Counted from the first letter of the stretch, positions 8,477 through 17,058 are shown. The stretch: DNA of 64,000 bases from an uncultured Aquimarina sp. (GCA_947499005.1 CANMML010000003.1:1-64000); one strand, 5' to 3'. Notes: generated by a model not told the origin, from the sequence alone. Numbers and translations: made by a program.

Positions 8477-10405
8477 ATGAGAAGTTTATCTGTAATATTA
8501 ATTGTTGGAATGATAGGATCTGGCACTGCTAATGCGCAGGAAGCCAATATCTATCTAGACTTAGGAATTAAAAAATTCGTTGGAAAAGAAAGCACTTTAC
8601 AGCATCATAAATATTTTGGTGTTAAAACAGATGCTTCGAATACTGCATTTATTAATTCAATCAGTTTATTTTCTGATAGACCAGAAATGAAGCCTGCTTA
8701 CGTTTCTATTTCTAAACAATTTACAGGAAATTTTTCTGGAGGAGATCAATTCATTAATAATTCATTGCTAGCTACGGTAGAAGGAATAGATTTAGATACA
8801 AACCCTAATTCATCTATCATATCTAAAGGTGCTTCCAATTATTTCGAAAAACAATTGAGTACTCACAATGTATTTCTTGATGTACATAACCATAGCCTAA
8901 ATGCTATTACCCCTAGCACTGTTTCTAAATATGCTTTGTTTTACAAAAACTTAGGGAACAAAATCGATGAGCAACGCTCTGCTATTTTGCTTAGTAGTCC
9001 TTTGTTAGAAACCAGTCAACTAGAGCAAAGAAGCTTTGGTACATTTAAAACTATTTTAAAGCCATTTATTGATATTTCTGGTAAAGAAATAGATCAATAC
9101 ACCTTAGATATTACCGATGGCGTAGATACCGAAACCCAATCGATTGCCTATCGATCTGGATCCAATATCGAAGCAACAATCGATTTAATTAATACTTATA
9201 ATTTTTCTAAATACAACAAGGTAAAACCTATGTTGATTGAATCTTATGGGTTGAAATTTGACAATTGGTTAAGCCAAGAGCATTCTAATTACAATGATGC
9301 GCTTATTATTGAGTCGTTAAACAATCAAGTAATGTCATTATTGGATAAGCCCGATAATATTGCAAAGGCATTACCTAATATCTATGCTAATAAAAGAAAT
9401 ACACCTAATCCGTACACACTAATTACCACCACCAATGAAGGTGAGTATGTAACAACAGATCTTATTAAATTTTACGATTTCTGGAAAGATGTCGCAGGAG
9501 ATCGCACCTACATTACTAGTGACAATCCAGACATTCAGGTAAATGCCTTTAAAAATGGAGAAAAATGGATTAATGTATTCAACAATTTATCTGATAAAAC
9601 CCAAACTCTAAATCTTAAGTTTAGTGAGTACGATGCTGACCGCATTTCTAAATACAACCTGCGTCGTATATATACCAATGCCGAAGGAATAGCAGAAATT
9701 ACAGAAGCATATACCGATATTCATATCGACCAATTAGATATAGAGCCTTATGAAACTTTTATGCTCATCTTAGATGTGCCTGCTGATTCAGAATTTGCCA
9801 CTTCGATTGTCGAATACAACAATTATTCTAAATCGTATTTAAAAGACATAACGGCTAACGAAACAGTAACTTTTGCAATCAATAATACCGTAACTGGAAA
9901 AGGCCGCGCGAATATTCGCTTAAGCTTTGGTAGAAATAAAAAACTAAGCCGCTACCCTATTGTCAAACTTAACGATAATGTAGTACTTACCCCTGATAAT
10001 TGGGCTGGTTACGATCAAGCCAATAGAGATGCATTCTTCGGAACTCTGGTCATTCCAGTTCCGCTATCGTATGTAAAATCTACAAACAAAGTAGCTGTTA
10101 CCTTCCCTGATTCTGGAGGACATATTAGTTCTGTAGTAATCAATACCGAAATTTTTTCTAATGATGTAGAAAACAAAAATTATGTAGAAAAGAATGCTCC
10201 TATTTTTGTGAGCCATGGAGGAATTCTATTAAATGTGTCTAAAAAACTAGAATGTGTTAGTCCAAGAATACTAGATCTTAACGGGAATACCATTAAAAAA
10301 ATTAAAGGATATCATCCTGGAAGTACTGTTGATATTTCTACATTAAGAAGTGGAGAATACATTTTTAAATTAAAAAATGGTTCGGAATATCCATTTAAAA
10401 AATAG
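8477..10405 (+). CDS. Divergent GH86-like glycoside hydrolase (agarase/β-porphyranase family) with T9SS sorting domain
   Basis: 642 residues. A signal peptide (1–20, ending ANAQ) precedes a shortened (α/β)8-like region (about 25–320). 'YRSGSNIEATIDLI' and 'VKPMLIESYG' resemble the end of the GH86 catalytic barrel, followed by a stretch 'FYDFWKDVAGDRTY ... DPDIQVNAF' and a β-sandwich with 'WAGYDQANRDAFFGTL' and 'VTFPDSGGHISSVVI', both very like GH86 porphyranase/agarase accessory domains. Residues ~575–642 are a type A T9SS C-terminal domain, so the protein should be exported. The usual Asn-Glu acid/base site appears as 'DVHNHS' (Asn138-His139), and the nucleophile region reads I-E-S-Y-G (Glu255). 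It may be a divergent enzyme or a non-catalytic binder. Family membership rests on my recall of GH86 sequences. Confidence 0.65.
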   Translation: MRSLSVILIVGMIGSGTANAQEANIYLDLGIKKFVGKESTLQHHKYFGVKTDASNTAFINSISLFSDRPEMKPAYVSISKQFTGNFSGGDQFINNSLLATVEGIDLDTNPNSSIISKGASNYFEKQLSTHNVFLDVHNHSLNAITPSTVSKYALFYKNLGNKIDEQRSAILLSSPLLETSQLEQRSFGTFKTILKPFIDISGKEIDQYTLDITDGVDTETQSIAYRSGSNIEATIDLINTYNFSKYNKVKPMLIESYGLKFDNWLSQEHSNYNDALIIESLNNQVMSLLDKPDNIAKALPNIYANKRNTPNPYTLITTTNEGEYVTTDLIKFYDFWKDVAGDRTYITSDNPDIQVNAFKNGEKWINVFNNLSDKTQTLNLKFSEYDADRISKYNLRRIYTNAEGIAEITEAYTDIHIDQLDIEPYETFMLILDVPADSEFATSIVEYNNYSKSYLKDITANETVTFAINNTVTGKGRANIRLSFGRNKKLSRYPIVKLNDNVVLTPDNWAGYDQANRDAFFGTLVIPVPLSYVKSTNKVAVTFPDSGGHISSVVINTEIFSNDVENKNYVEKNAPIFVSHGGILLNVSKKLECVSPRILDLNGNTIKKIKGYHPGSTVDISTLRSGEYIFKLKNGSEYPFKK

Positions 10406-10432
10406 CACAAACTAGAAGTAATTTATTTTTAC

Positions 10433-10460
10433 ACCAATTAAGTTTTAAAACTTAATTGGT
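10433..10460. repeat. Perfect 28-bp palindrome after the GH86-like gene
   Basis: ACCAATTAAGTTTT followed by its exact reverse complement. It lies 28 bases after the stop at 10405 and could act as a transcription end. Its outer ten bases on both sides (ACCAATTAAG / CTTAATTGGT) equal the ends of the inverted-repeat element at 18530–18691, so it may be a collapsed copy of that element. The rest of the 311-base gap to the next gene shows nothing I can name. Confidence 0.7.
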
Positions 10461-10717
10461 ATTAGACCGAGCACTTCGATAAACGTAACTAGTCTCAGCA
10501 GAAGACTTCCACATTTTATTCCAACTTAAAAATCGACTGCTCACAATGTCACATATTCACTACATTTATTAAAAAATAAATATTAAGTTCTGTTTCAAAT
10601 CAACTTTTGGGTACATATACATAAGGAAATAGAACTGAAGGGTATAAATATCTGGTAATTCGGCCCACAATAGGGGATTAAATATTAATAAGCACTGAAC
10701 ATTCACAACAAGTAATT

Positions 10718-11758
10718 ATGCGTTTTCATTCCATTTTATGGCCTTTATTATTGGTTCTAATTACTTCCTGCAAAGAAAAAAAAGTAACTACTCCCGAAAA
10801 AATCGAACAACCGCTTTCATTTCATGAACGCATGATGCAAGAAATTGAAGGTATTCCAAAAAAGGCTACACCTTCGAAAGATGATATGATCCTAGTAGAA
10901 GGAGGTTCTTTTTTAATGGGAGCTACATCCGATCAAGCACGAGCAGATGAATACCCTGTTCACCAAGAAAACGTCGATAGTTTTTACATAGATGCTACAG
11001 AAGTTACGAATGCGGCATTTGCTAAGTTCGTTAAATCGACAGGTTATAAAACCTTAGCCGAGCGCCCAATCGACCCAAATCATATTGCCCAACTTACAGG
11101 GATGTCAAAAGAAGAAATCGATACAGCCCCTGTTGGACTAGTCTTTAATGGAAACCCTAATATGTGGTGGATTTCTAAAAAAGGAGCCGATTGGAAGCAC
11201 CCGAAAGGCCCCGAAAGTTCTATTGAAGGAAAGGAAAATTATCCTGTAGTACAAGTTTCTTGGTACGATGCTTTAGCCTACTGCAAATGGGCTGGAAAAC
11301 GACTTCCAACGGAAGAAGAATTTGAATATACTGCTCGAAATAAAGGAAAACGCATTAAATACTTCTGGGGGAATGATTTCGAAAAAGCGACAAAAAACAC
11401 CAATTTTCACCAAGGTACTTTTCCGACTAACAACCTATTGAAAGATGGTTTTGAAGGCTTAGCTGCAGTAAAATCTTTTGCTCCAAATGCATTAGGTATT
11501 TATGACATTGGTGGTAATGTTTGGGAATGGACTAGAAACAGTTACTTTGAAGACGCTTACCAACGTAAACTAAACTTCGAAAAACCTATTTACGAAGAAG
11601 ACAATAATATACATCAACGAAAGGTCATTCGTGGAGGCTCTTTTTTATGTAACGAAAGTTATTGTTCGGGCTATAGAGTTTCGGCTCGAATGAGCTCTTC
11701 TCCAGATACTGGATTGGAACATACTGGCTTTAGATGTGTAAGAGATATCGTGCACTGA
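10718..11758 (+). CDS. Formylglycine-generating enzyme (SUMF1/FGE family) lipoprotein
   Basis: 346 residues. The N-terminus is a lipoprotein signal with a lipobox at LITSC (Cys18). The FGE-sulfatase domain (about 50–344) begins 'MILVEGGSFLMGA' and ends 'HTGFRCVRD'. The catalytic pair of true FGEs is present as FLC-NES-YC (Cys311 and Cys316, spaced CxxxxC, followed by SGYR), so the enzyme should convert the sulfatase Cys/Ser motif to formylglycine with copper and oxygen. The location is probably envelope-facing. It follows the GH86-like gene on the same strand; sulfated algal galactans such as porphyran need sulfatases, which gives a plausible shared theme, although no sulfatase gene is in this window. 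It may instead act on unrelated targets, since the SUMF1 fold is used widely. Confidence 0.85.
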   Translation: MRFHSILWPLLLVLITSCKEKKVTTPEKIEQPLSFHERMMQEIEGIPKKATPSKDDMILVEGGSFLMGATSDQARADEYPVHQENVDSFYIDATEVTNAAFAKFVKSTGYKTLAERPIDPNHIAQLTGMSKEEIDTAPVGLVFNGNPNMWWISKKGADWKHPKGPESSIEGKENYPVVQVSWYDALAYCKWAGKRLPTEEEFEYTARNKGKRIKYFWGNDFEKATKNTNFHQGTFPTNNLLKDGFEGLAAVKSFAPNALGIYDIGGNVWEWTRNSYFEDAYQRKLNFEKPIYEEDNNIHQRKVIRGGSFLCNESYCSGYRVSARMSSSPDTGLEHTGFRCVRDIVH

Positions 11759-11855
11759 TCTATATAAACCATGCGTTAATCGAAATAGCAACAACACACA
11801 CTTCTCTTTTGTACACTTTTTGATATCTTGACGGTTATAACCTAAATTCAATCAA

Positions 11856-12356
11856 ATGAAAAAAATCATTTTTATCGCAGTACTATTATTAGGAACAATC
11901 GCGAGTCAAGCTCAAGTAAAACTAGGAGGTAAAATAGCTTACGGATCAGAAATCGAAAGTATTGGACTTGGTGCCAAAGGAGTCTATGAGCTTAATGATC
12001 AATGGGATCTTTCTGGAGAATTGGTATACTTCTTTGGAGACGATGAGACTATCGGCGGTGTTGAAGTAGAAACAAGTCTATTTACAGTAAATGCAGATGC
12101 TCATTATAATTTTGACATCAGTTCAGATCAATTTGGCGTTTATGCTTTAGCAGGTCTTAATATTTCTTTTGTTGAAGCATCTACTAACTTTTTAGGTGTT
12201 GAAACTGAAGTGAGTGATAGTGAAGTTGGTTTGAATATTGGTGGTGGTGCTACCTACGAGCTGCAAGATAATATCTCTCTATTTTCTGAATTAAAATTTA
12301 TCGCTGGAGACTTTGACCAAGTAGTTTTTAGCGTTGGGGTATTATTCGATTTATAA
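11856..12356 (+). CDS. Small outer-membrane β-barrel protein
   Basis: 166 residues with signal peptide (1–19, ending SQAQ). The mature part is an alternating hydrophobic/polar β pattern with glycine turns (VKLGGKIAYGSE, AKGVYELNDQWDLSGEL, GVYALAGLNISFVE, GLNIGGGATYEL) ending 'FSVGVLFDL', as in 8-stranded OmpW/OmpX-like porins of the Bacteroidota 'outer membrane beta-barrel' group. No catalytic motif is visible. It stands alone between an upstream FGE gene (97-base gap) and a strong hairpin. Confidence 0.8.
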   Translation: MKKIIFIAVLLLGTIASQAQVKLGGKIAYGSEIESIGLGAKGVYELNDQWDLSGELVYFFGDDETIGGVEVETSLFTVNADAHYNFDISSDQFGVYALAGLNISFVEASTNFLGVETEVSDSEVGLNIGGGATYELQDNISLFSELKFIAGDFDQVVFSVGVLFDL

Positions 12357-12362
12357 TTTATA

Positions 12363-12419
12363 AAATGTAATCTTTTGTCTGGACTTCGACTGCGCTCAGC
12401 CTGACAAAAGATTACATTT
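12363..12419 (+). terminator. Large hairpin with dispersed repeat in its loop
   Basis: A perfect 17-bp stem (12363–12379 with 12403–12419) starts 7 bases after the barrel gene stop. Its loop is part of a 30-base sequence (12377–12406) that recurs with 28 of 30 matches at 58231–58260 (core TTCGACTGCGCTCAG). It probably ends transcription of the barrel gene and may come from an inserted mobile repeat. The remaining 170 bases to 12590 contain nothing recognisable. Confidence 0.7.
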
Positions 12420-12589
12420 CAACTCGATAGCAACGATCTCATTCGTCACTAACAAACTACTATTCTTTATGATTATCTATAGAGGATCGATGTTCATTTT
12501 ATATTACGCCTTATAAACAATGGCTCGAGATTAGTCATTTACTTTGAAAAAAATGAGAAAGCTTGTATTATGCTAAACTCACAGAACCT

Positions 12590-13096
12590 CTAGGAAAATA
12601 AGGCCTTTAATTCTGTTGCATCATTGGGCTTCATTCTTCCCGCTAATACTAGGCTAAGTTGTTTTCTCCTTAAAGCAGCATTGTAATATGATTTTTCTTC
12701 TTTTGTTTCAGGAATCAGTTCTGTCACAGGAACAGGCTTTTTATCTTCATCTACCGCCACAAAAGTGTAAATGGCTTCATTTGCCTTGTATTTTTCGCCT
12801 TTTTTAGGATGCTCTACCCAAACTTGTATCACAACCTCCATAGACGTTCTAAAAGCTCGGGAAACTTTAGCAGAAACACTTACCACGCTATCTAACGGAA
12901 TGGGTTTATCAAAAGAAACATGATTTACCGAAGCTGTCACGACAATTTCGTTACAATGCCTACGTGCAGCAATACTTGCCGCTCTATCCATACGAGCTAA
13001 CAACTCGCCACCAAACATATGATTAAGAGAATTCGTTTCACTAGGCAGTACAATGTCTGTTAAAAGCGTGTAGGATTCACTGGGTGTTTTAGACAT
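12590..13096 (-). CDS. Acyl-CoA thioesterase, hotdog fold (YciA/BACH type)
   Basis: 168 residues. The single hotdog domain has 'NHMFGGELLARMDRAASIAARRHC', in which the N-H-x-x-F-G-G segment carries the catalytic Asn/Asp region, and 'VTASVNHVSFDKPIPLDSVVSV', both standard for acyl-CoA hydrolases that free fatty acids and CoA in the cytoplasm. The C-terminus (about 135–168) is a short helical extension. The chain-length preference is not readable. Its ATG lies 1 base after the stop of the HU/SPOR gene, so the two are cotranscribed. Confidence 0.88.
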   Translation of the reverse strand: MSKTPSESYTLLTDIVLPSETNSLNHMFGGELLARMDRAASIAARRHCNEIVVTASVNHVSFDKPIPLDSVVSVSAKVSRAFRTSMEVVIQVWVEHPKKGEKYKANEAIYTFVAVDEDKKPVPVTELIPETKEEKSYYNAALRRKQLSLVLAGRMKPNDATELKALFS

Positions 13097-13097
13097 C

Positions 13098-14054
13098 TTA
13101 TTGTGTTAAAATCCAAGCAGATTTATTCTCTTCTCGCTTAATCTTACTTAGAAAACGAACCGCTTCTACCTTACCGGAAAAGCTTTGATAAGCAACTTGA
13201 TGTAAACCAAACTTATTTGTTCCAAGATAAGTAGCTTCAAATCCTTTATTCGTCAAATTCGAAATGAGTTTTGTTGCATTCGCTTTTTCTCTAAATGCTC
13301 CTGCTATTACATGGAAAGGCTTTTCTAAGGCTTTAGGCGATTCCTTAGCCACATTCAAAGTAATGCTTGGTAGTGGATTCTTAATATCAATGGCAAAAGA
13401 AGCCTCTTGTATACGCTCTTGTACCAAACGACTTGTTTCTGTATACTGATCTGCTTTGGCTGTTTTATATTGATTCCAAAATAAATAGCCTCCAATACCT
13501 ATAAAAAGAGCCACCGAAGCTGCATATTTAGCTCCTTTGGAATAATCAAATCCTTTCGTTTCCGTAAGCACCATAGAAGTTGGTACTACTTCGTCAACAT
13601 CTGAAACAACAACTGCTTCCTCCTCTTCTCTTACAACCTCTTTTGTCTCAACGATTCCAAGACCAAAAGCTTCTTTTAAATAGTTGACCTCCTCATTAGG
13701 GTTAAAAACAAGGCTCCCTTCAGGGTTAGAACTAAAACTCCCAATCTTAGGAAATGTGAAAGAACTACGCTCTGAAATTTCTTTTTTAAGATCAAACACA
13801 AACGCTTGCAATGACTTATTAGCACTATCAAAATCAATTTCTTCTTTTGAGGCTATATAATTTGTAAGCAGACCGTCATTATTTGTAATTTGCTCGTTAA
13901 ATGAAAGTTGCTTTCTAGGTGGTACGATAACTTGTTTTTCATTATCGATTTGGGCAGGAATACGTTTACTAATAAATGCTCCAAAATCAGGAATGATCAC
14001 ACAATCGTAACGATATAATAGGTCAGTTATGTAGTTTGAAATTTGCATAATCAC
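13098..14054 (-). CDS. HU-CCDC81-like plus SPOR domain membrane protein
   Basis: 318 residues. The N-terminal ~130 residues have the two small HU-related units typical of Bacteroidota SPOR proteins (ISNYITDLLYRYDCVIIPDFGAFIS..., then 'SFNEQITNNDGLLTNYIAS' and 'FPKIGSFSSNPEG'). A single transmembrane segment follows at about 178–193 (YAASVALFIGIGGYLFW), and a SPOR domain (about 240–318, 'FHVIAGAFREKANATKLISNLTNKGF') ends the chain. SPOR domains bind denuded glycan at division septa, so the C-terminus should be periplasmic and the HU-like part cytoplasmic. This topology would link DNA- or protein-binding inside the cell with septal peptidoglycan, but no partner is known. Confidence 0.85.
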   Translation of the reverse strand: MIMQISNYITDLLYRYDCVIIPDFGAFISKRIPAQIDNEKQVIVPPRKQLSFNEQITNNDGLLTNYIASKEEIDFDSANKSLQAFVFDLKKEISERSSFTFPKIGSFSSNPEGSLVFNPNEEVNYLKEAFGLGIVETKEVVREEEEAVVVSDVDEVVPTSMVLTETKGFDYSKGAKYAASVALFIGIGGYLFWNQYKTAKADQYTETSRLVQERIQEASFAIDIKNPLPSITLNVAKESPKALEKPFHVIAGAFREKANATKLISNLTNKGFEATYLGTNKFGLHQVAYQSFSGKVEAVRFLSKIKREENKSAWILTQ

Positions 14055-14151
14055 AAAAATAAAACAAAAGTCATTTTGTTTTTTCAGTTTATCAAATAGT
14101 TATCAACACCCTCGATCAACCCAACGATAAGTAGCAGTTAATAAGATACAT

Positions 14152-15258
14152 ATGAATACAACAGAAGCTCTTTTAACATTAAAAAAAATGCCTAATCTAG
14201 GTGATATATCTATAAAAAAGCTTGTTCAAACCATTGGTAGCGCCGAAGGAGTACTTAAAGAGAAAAAAGAACATTTACTTACTATTCCCGGAATCGGCGC
14301 ACATAAAATTAAAGGCTTTGATGATACTAATATCTTAAAAGCTGTAGCACATGAAATGGAATTCATAGAAAAAGAACAAATCAAGTGCCTTCACTTTGAC
14401 AGCGAGGATTATCCTTTCTTATTAAAACAATGTATTGATAGTCCTGTACTACTTTTTACAGCTGGAAATTACGACTTACACGATCGAAAAATCATAAGCA
14501 TTGTAGGTACTCGAAAAGTATCAAAGCATGGTATTGAGTTTTGTGAAACCCTCATTGCACAACTGAAGTCTTATAACCCTATTATTGTTTCTGGATTTGC
14601 CTACGGAACCGATATCACATCGCATAAAGCAGCGATGGATCAAAATTTACAAACCATTGCTTGTTTGGGGCACGGACTCAACCAGATATATCCTAAATCT
14701 CATAAACGTTATATGGCATCACTTGAATCTAATGGTGGTTTCTTTACCGATTTTACAAGTACAGATAAATTTGTGCCTCAAAATTTCTTAAGGCGGAATC
14801 GAATTATCGCTGGAATGTCAGAAGCGACCATCGTGATTGAAAGTGCCGATAAAGGAGGTTCTTTGGCTACCGCACAAATGGCGCATTCCTATGATCGAGA
14901 AGTATTTGCTGTGCCTGGGCGCTACTCCGATTCACTAAGTACTGGATGCAATCAACTCATCAAAAATCATCAAGCGCATTTGTTGACGAATGTTGATGAT
15001 ATCATCACCAATCTTAATTGGGATTGTGATCACAATAATCCACCTCCGCAATTGGACTTATTCCCTACTTTAACTAAGGATGAAGAGAAAGTATATCAAT
15101 TTTTAAAAGAAAATCGTAGCGAACATATTGATAGCATTGCGATCGATTGTGATCTACCGATGTACATGCTATCCTCCCTCCTTTTAAATTTAGAATTGAA
15201 AAATGTGATACGCCCGTTGCCTGGGAAGTTTTTTGAATTAATCCAACTGATCCGATAA
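14152..15258 (+). CDS. dprA: DNA-processing protein DprA
   Basis: 368 residues. A helix-hairpin-helix-like N-terminus (about 1–75, 'LLTIPGIGAHKIKGF') precedes the Rossmann-type DprA core (about 85–300) with 'ISIVGTRKVSKHG', 'VSGFAYGTDITSHKAAM' (about 146–162), 'GHGLNQIYPKSHK', and 'RRNRIIAGMSEATIVIESADKGGSLATA'. A winged-helix end (about 305–368) is present. DprA protects incoming single-stranded DNA and loads RecA during natural transformation. The upstream 97 bases are shared with the divergent HU/SPOR gene. Its last 21 bases overlap the end of gpsA on the opposite strand. Confidence 0.93.
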   Translation: MNTTEALLTLKKMPNLGDISIKKLVQTIGSAEGVLKEKKEHLLTIPGIGAHKIKGFDDTNILKAVAHEMEFIEKEQIKCLHFDSEDYPFLLKQCIDSPVLLFTAGNYDLHDRKIISIVGTRKVSKHGIEFCETLIAQLKSYNPIIVSGFAYGTDITSHKAAMDQNLQTIACLGHGLNQIYPKSHKRYMASLESNGGFFTDFTSTDKFVPQNFLRRNRIIAGMSEATIVIESADKGGSLATAQMAHSYDREVFAVPGRYSDSLSTGCNQLIKNHQAHLLTNVDDIITNLNWDCDHNNPPPQLDLFPTLTKDEEKVYQFLKENRSEHIDSIAIDCDLPMYMLSSLLLNLELKNVIRPLPGKFFELIQLIR

Positions 15259-16230
15259 TTTTCTAAACGTTTTTTTAGCACTCTTACCTTGATACAATAC
15301 ATTATATACTGCTTCAATAATCGGTACTCTGGCACCACCATCGTTTAACAAAAAAGCGCTTTTAGTAGCATAGTACCCTTCAGCTACCATATTCATTTCC
15401 ATCATAGCACTTTTAACAGTATACCCCTTCCCTAGCATATTTCCAAACATTCTATTTCTAGAAAATGTAGAATATCCTGTTACTAATAAGTCTCCCAAAT
15501 AGGCCGAATTATTAATGTTCCGCTTCATTTTGTGACGTTTCTTGATAAAACGCTTCATCTCACGAATCGCATTACTCATCAATACACTTTGGAAATTATC
15601 TCCATAACCTAAACCATGTGCAATTCCAGCGGCAATGGCATAAATATTTTTTAATACCGCGGCATACTCGGTTCCGATAATATCGTCACTGGTTTTACAA
15701 GTGATGTAGTGGGATCTTAAATGACTCGCTAAAAACTCGGCTTTTACAGTATCACTACAAGCAATAGTTAAATATGAAAGTTTTTCTAGAGCTACCTCTT
15801 CTGCGTGACAAGGCCCTGTTATAACGCCTATATTTTCTATAGGAATTTCATAAATATTATTGAAATGCTCTCCAACAATCAAGCTAGTTTCTGGTACAAT
15901 CCCCTTAATAGCAGAAAAAATAACACGATTACTAATATCTATATTAAGCTTTGCCAATTCATCATTTAAAAAAGCAGAAGGAATTGCAAAAATGATATAG
16001 TCAACATTTTCTACCGCTTCGTTAATGTCTGCACTAATTGACAATTTGTTCATGTTAAATTCAACAGAACTTAAGTAGCGAGGGTTGTGCTTGTGTTCGT
16101 AAAGGTATTCTACCGTTTCTTCTCCACGGACATACCAATTAAGATGAGCTACATTTTCACATAACATCTTTACCAAGGCGGTACCCCAGCTTCCACCACC
16201 AATAACTGCAAAACGTGCACTATTTTCCAT
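15238..16230 (-). CDS. gpsA: NAD(P)H-dependent glycerol-3-phosphate dehydrogenase
   Basis: 330 residues from the ATG at 16230, chosen because 'MENSARFAVIGGGSWGTAL' is the usual distance to the Rossmann motif; an upstream TTG at 16260 would add ten residues. It reduces dihydroxyacetone phosphate to sn-glycerol-3-phosphate for phospholipid synthesis. Motifs include the GGGSWGTAL nucleotide-binding loop, 'FAIPSAFL', 'ITGPCHAEEVA', and 'EYAAVLKNIYAIAAGIAHGLGYGDN' with the catalytic Lys. The gene converges on dprA with a 21-base overlap of the two coding ends. Confidence 0.93.
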   Translation of the reverse strand: MENSARFAVIGGGSWGTALVKMLCENVAHLNWYVRGEETVEYLYEHKHNPRYLSSVEFNMNKLSISADINEAVENVDYIIFAIPSAFLNDELAKLNIDISNRVIFSAIKGIVPETSLIVGEHFNNIYEIPIENIGVITGPCHAEEVALEKLSYLTIACSDTVKAEFLASHLRSHYITCKTSDDIIGTEYAAVLKNIYAIAAGIAHGLGYGDNFQSVLMSNAIREMKRFIKKRHKMKRNINNSAYLGDLLVTGYSTFSRNRMFGNMLGKGYTVKSAMMEMNMVAEGYYATKSAFLLNDGGARVPIIEAVYNVLYQGKSAKKTFRKLSDQLD

Positions 16231-16383
16231 TGGAAATTCAATTTCCTCAAAAATACACAATCCTACTCAGCTGTTAAAACTTCGTGTTTTATTGTCATTT
16301 ATTTCAGTAAAATAATTTTTGGCACAGTTTTAGATTATTACTTTTCAGAATCATTTAGTTTAGTTAGTTGTTATTTTTTAAAG

Positions 16384-16416
16384 AAGTCGTCTCGTTATCT
16401 CGAGGCGACTTTTTTG
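16384..16416 (+). terminator. Orphan intrinsic terminator upstream of the Kbp-like gene
   Basis: An 11-bp stem (16384–16394 with 16401–16411, one G·U), loop TTATCT, then a run of T. It ends plus-strand transcription but no plus-strand ORF precedes it, since gpsA starts at 16230 on the other strand. It therefore marks the 3′ end of a short untranslated transcript or an attenuator in the leader of the next gene. Confidence 0.7.
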
Positions 16417-16443
16417 CTTAAAAAGGGTAGCATCGAATAGGTG

Positions 16444-16451
16444 TAATTTTG
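16444..16451 (+). promoter_or_regulatory. Bacteroidota −7 box TAATTTTG before the Kbp-like gene
   Basis: TAATTTTG matches TAnnTTTG, 38 bases before the ATG at 16490. No good TTG −33 element at 19–21 bases is seen, so it is a partial match only. Confidence 0.45.
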
Positions 16452-16489
16452 TAACTTCCACATCGTTTAACTATAAATCACACAAAATC

Positions 16490-16972
16490 ATGGGATTATT
16501 ATCTTTTATTAAAAATGCAGGTGCAAAATTAGGTATCGGAAAGTCAGTTGCAGAAGAGGCAGCTGAAGCAGCAGCGGCAACTGCAGCAGCTAACGAAGTA
16601 GCAGCTTCAAAAATGATCGAAACAGTTTCAGCTTTAGGTATTGAAATAGAAAACATGAATGTCGTAATTGATGGAGAATTGGCTACGGTAACTGGAGTTT
16701 CTAAAGATCAATCTTCTAAAGAAAAAGCAGTATTAGTTGTTGGTAACACTGAAGGAATTGCTCAAGTTGATGACCAAATCATCGTTGATAATCCAGAACC
16801 AGAAGCGACTTATTACACTGTTGAAAAAGGAGATTACTTAAGCAAGATTGCTAAAAAAGTATATGGTGACGCTATGAAATACCCTGTAATTTTTGAAGCA
16901 AACAAACCAATGTTATCTGATCCTGACAAAATCTATCCAGGTCAAGTTTTACGTATTCCACCATTGGCTTAA
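16490..16972 (+). CDS. kbp: Kbp/YgaU-like BON–LysM protein
   Basis: 160 residues without signal peptide. The opening MGLLSFIKNAGAKLG is followed by an Ala/Glu-rich stretch (about 20–45), a BON domain (about 45–95, 'VVIDGELATVTGVS') and a LysM domain (about 107–158) with 'YTVEKGDYLSKIAKKVYGDA' and 'IFEANKPMLSDPDKIYPG'. The same layout and wording occur in E. coli Kbp (YgaU, 149 residues), a cytoplasmic potassium-binding protein. The Ala-rich insert is longer here. I infer a potassium-related or stress role by homology only. Confidence 0.85.
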   Translation: MGLLSFIKNAGAKLGIGKSVAEEAAEAAAATAAANEVAASKMIETVSALGIEIENMNVVIDGELATVTGVSKDQSSKEKAVLVVGNTEGIAQVDDQIIVDNPEPEATYYTVEKGDYLSKIAKKVYGDAMKYPVIFEANKPMLSDPDKIYPGQVLRIPPLA

Positions 16973-16986
16973 TCAAAAGTTATATA

Positions 16987-17058
16987 GTTAGCAACTCCAT
17001 TTTGCTAACAGATACGAAGCGAAAGGGACAGATTCTATAGAGTCTGTCCCTTTGTGTG
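16987..17058 (+). terminator. Tandem hairpins after the Kbp-like gene
   Basis: A first hairpin (GTTAGCAA/TTGCTAAC, 16987–17009) is followed by an 11-bp stem AAAGGGACAGA (17022–17032) pairing with 17043–17053, ending in TTT. The second one is the likely terminator. Confidence 0.7.

Noticed and set aside
8016-12356. A polysaccharide utilisation locus
   Set aside because: No SusC/SusD pair, no sulfatase and no further CAZyme are present; the GH86-like and FGE genes alone do not support the call.
16310-16345. TGGCAC-type sigma-54 promoter upstream of the orphan terminator
   Set aside because: The −24 half TGGCAC is present, but the −12 TTGC half is missing at the required spacing.
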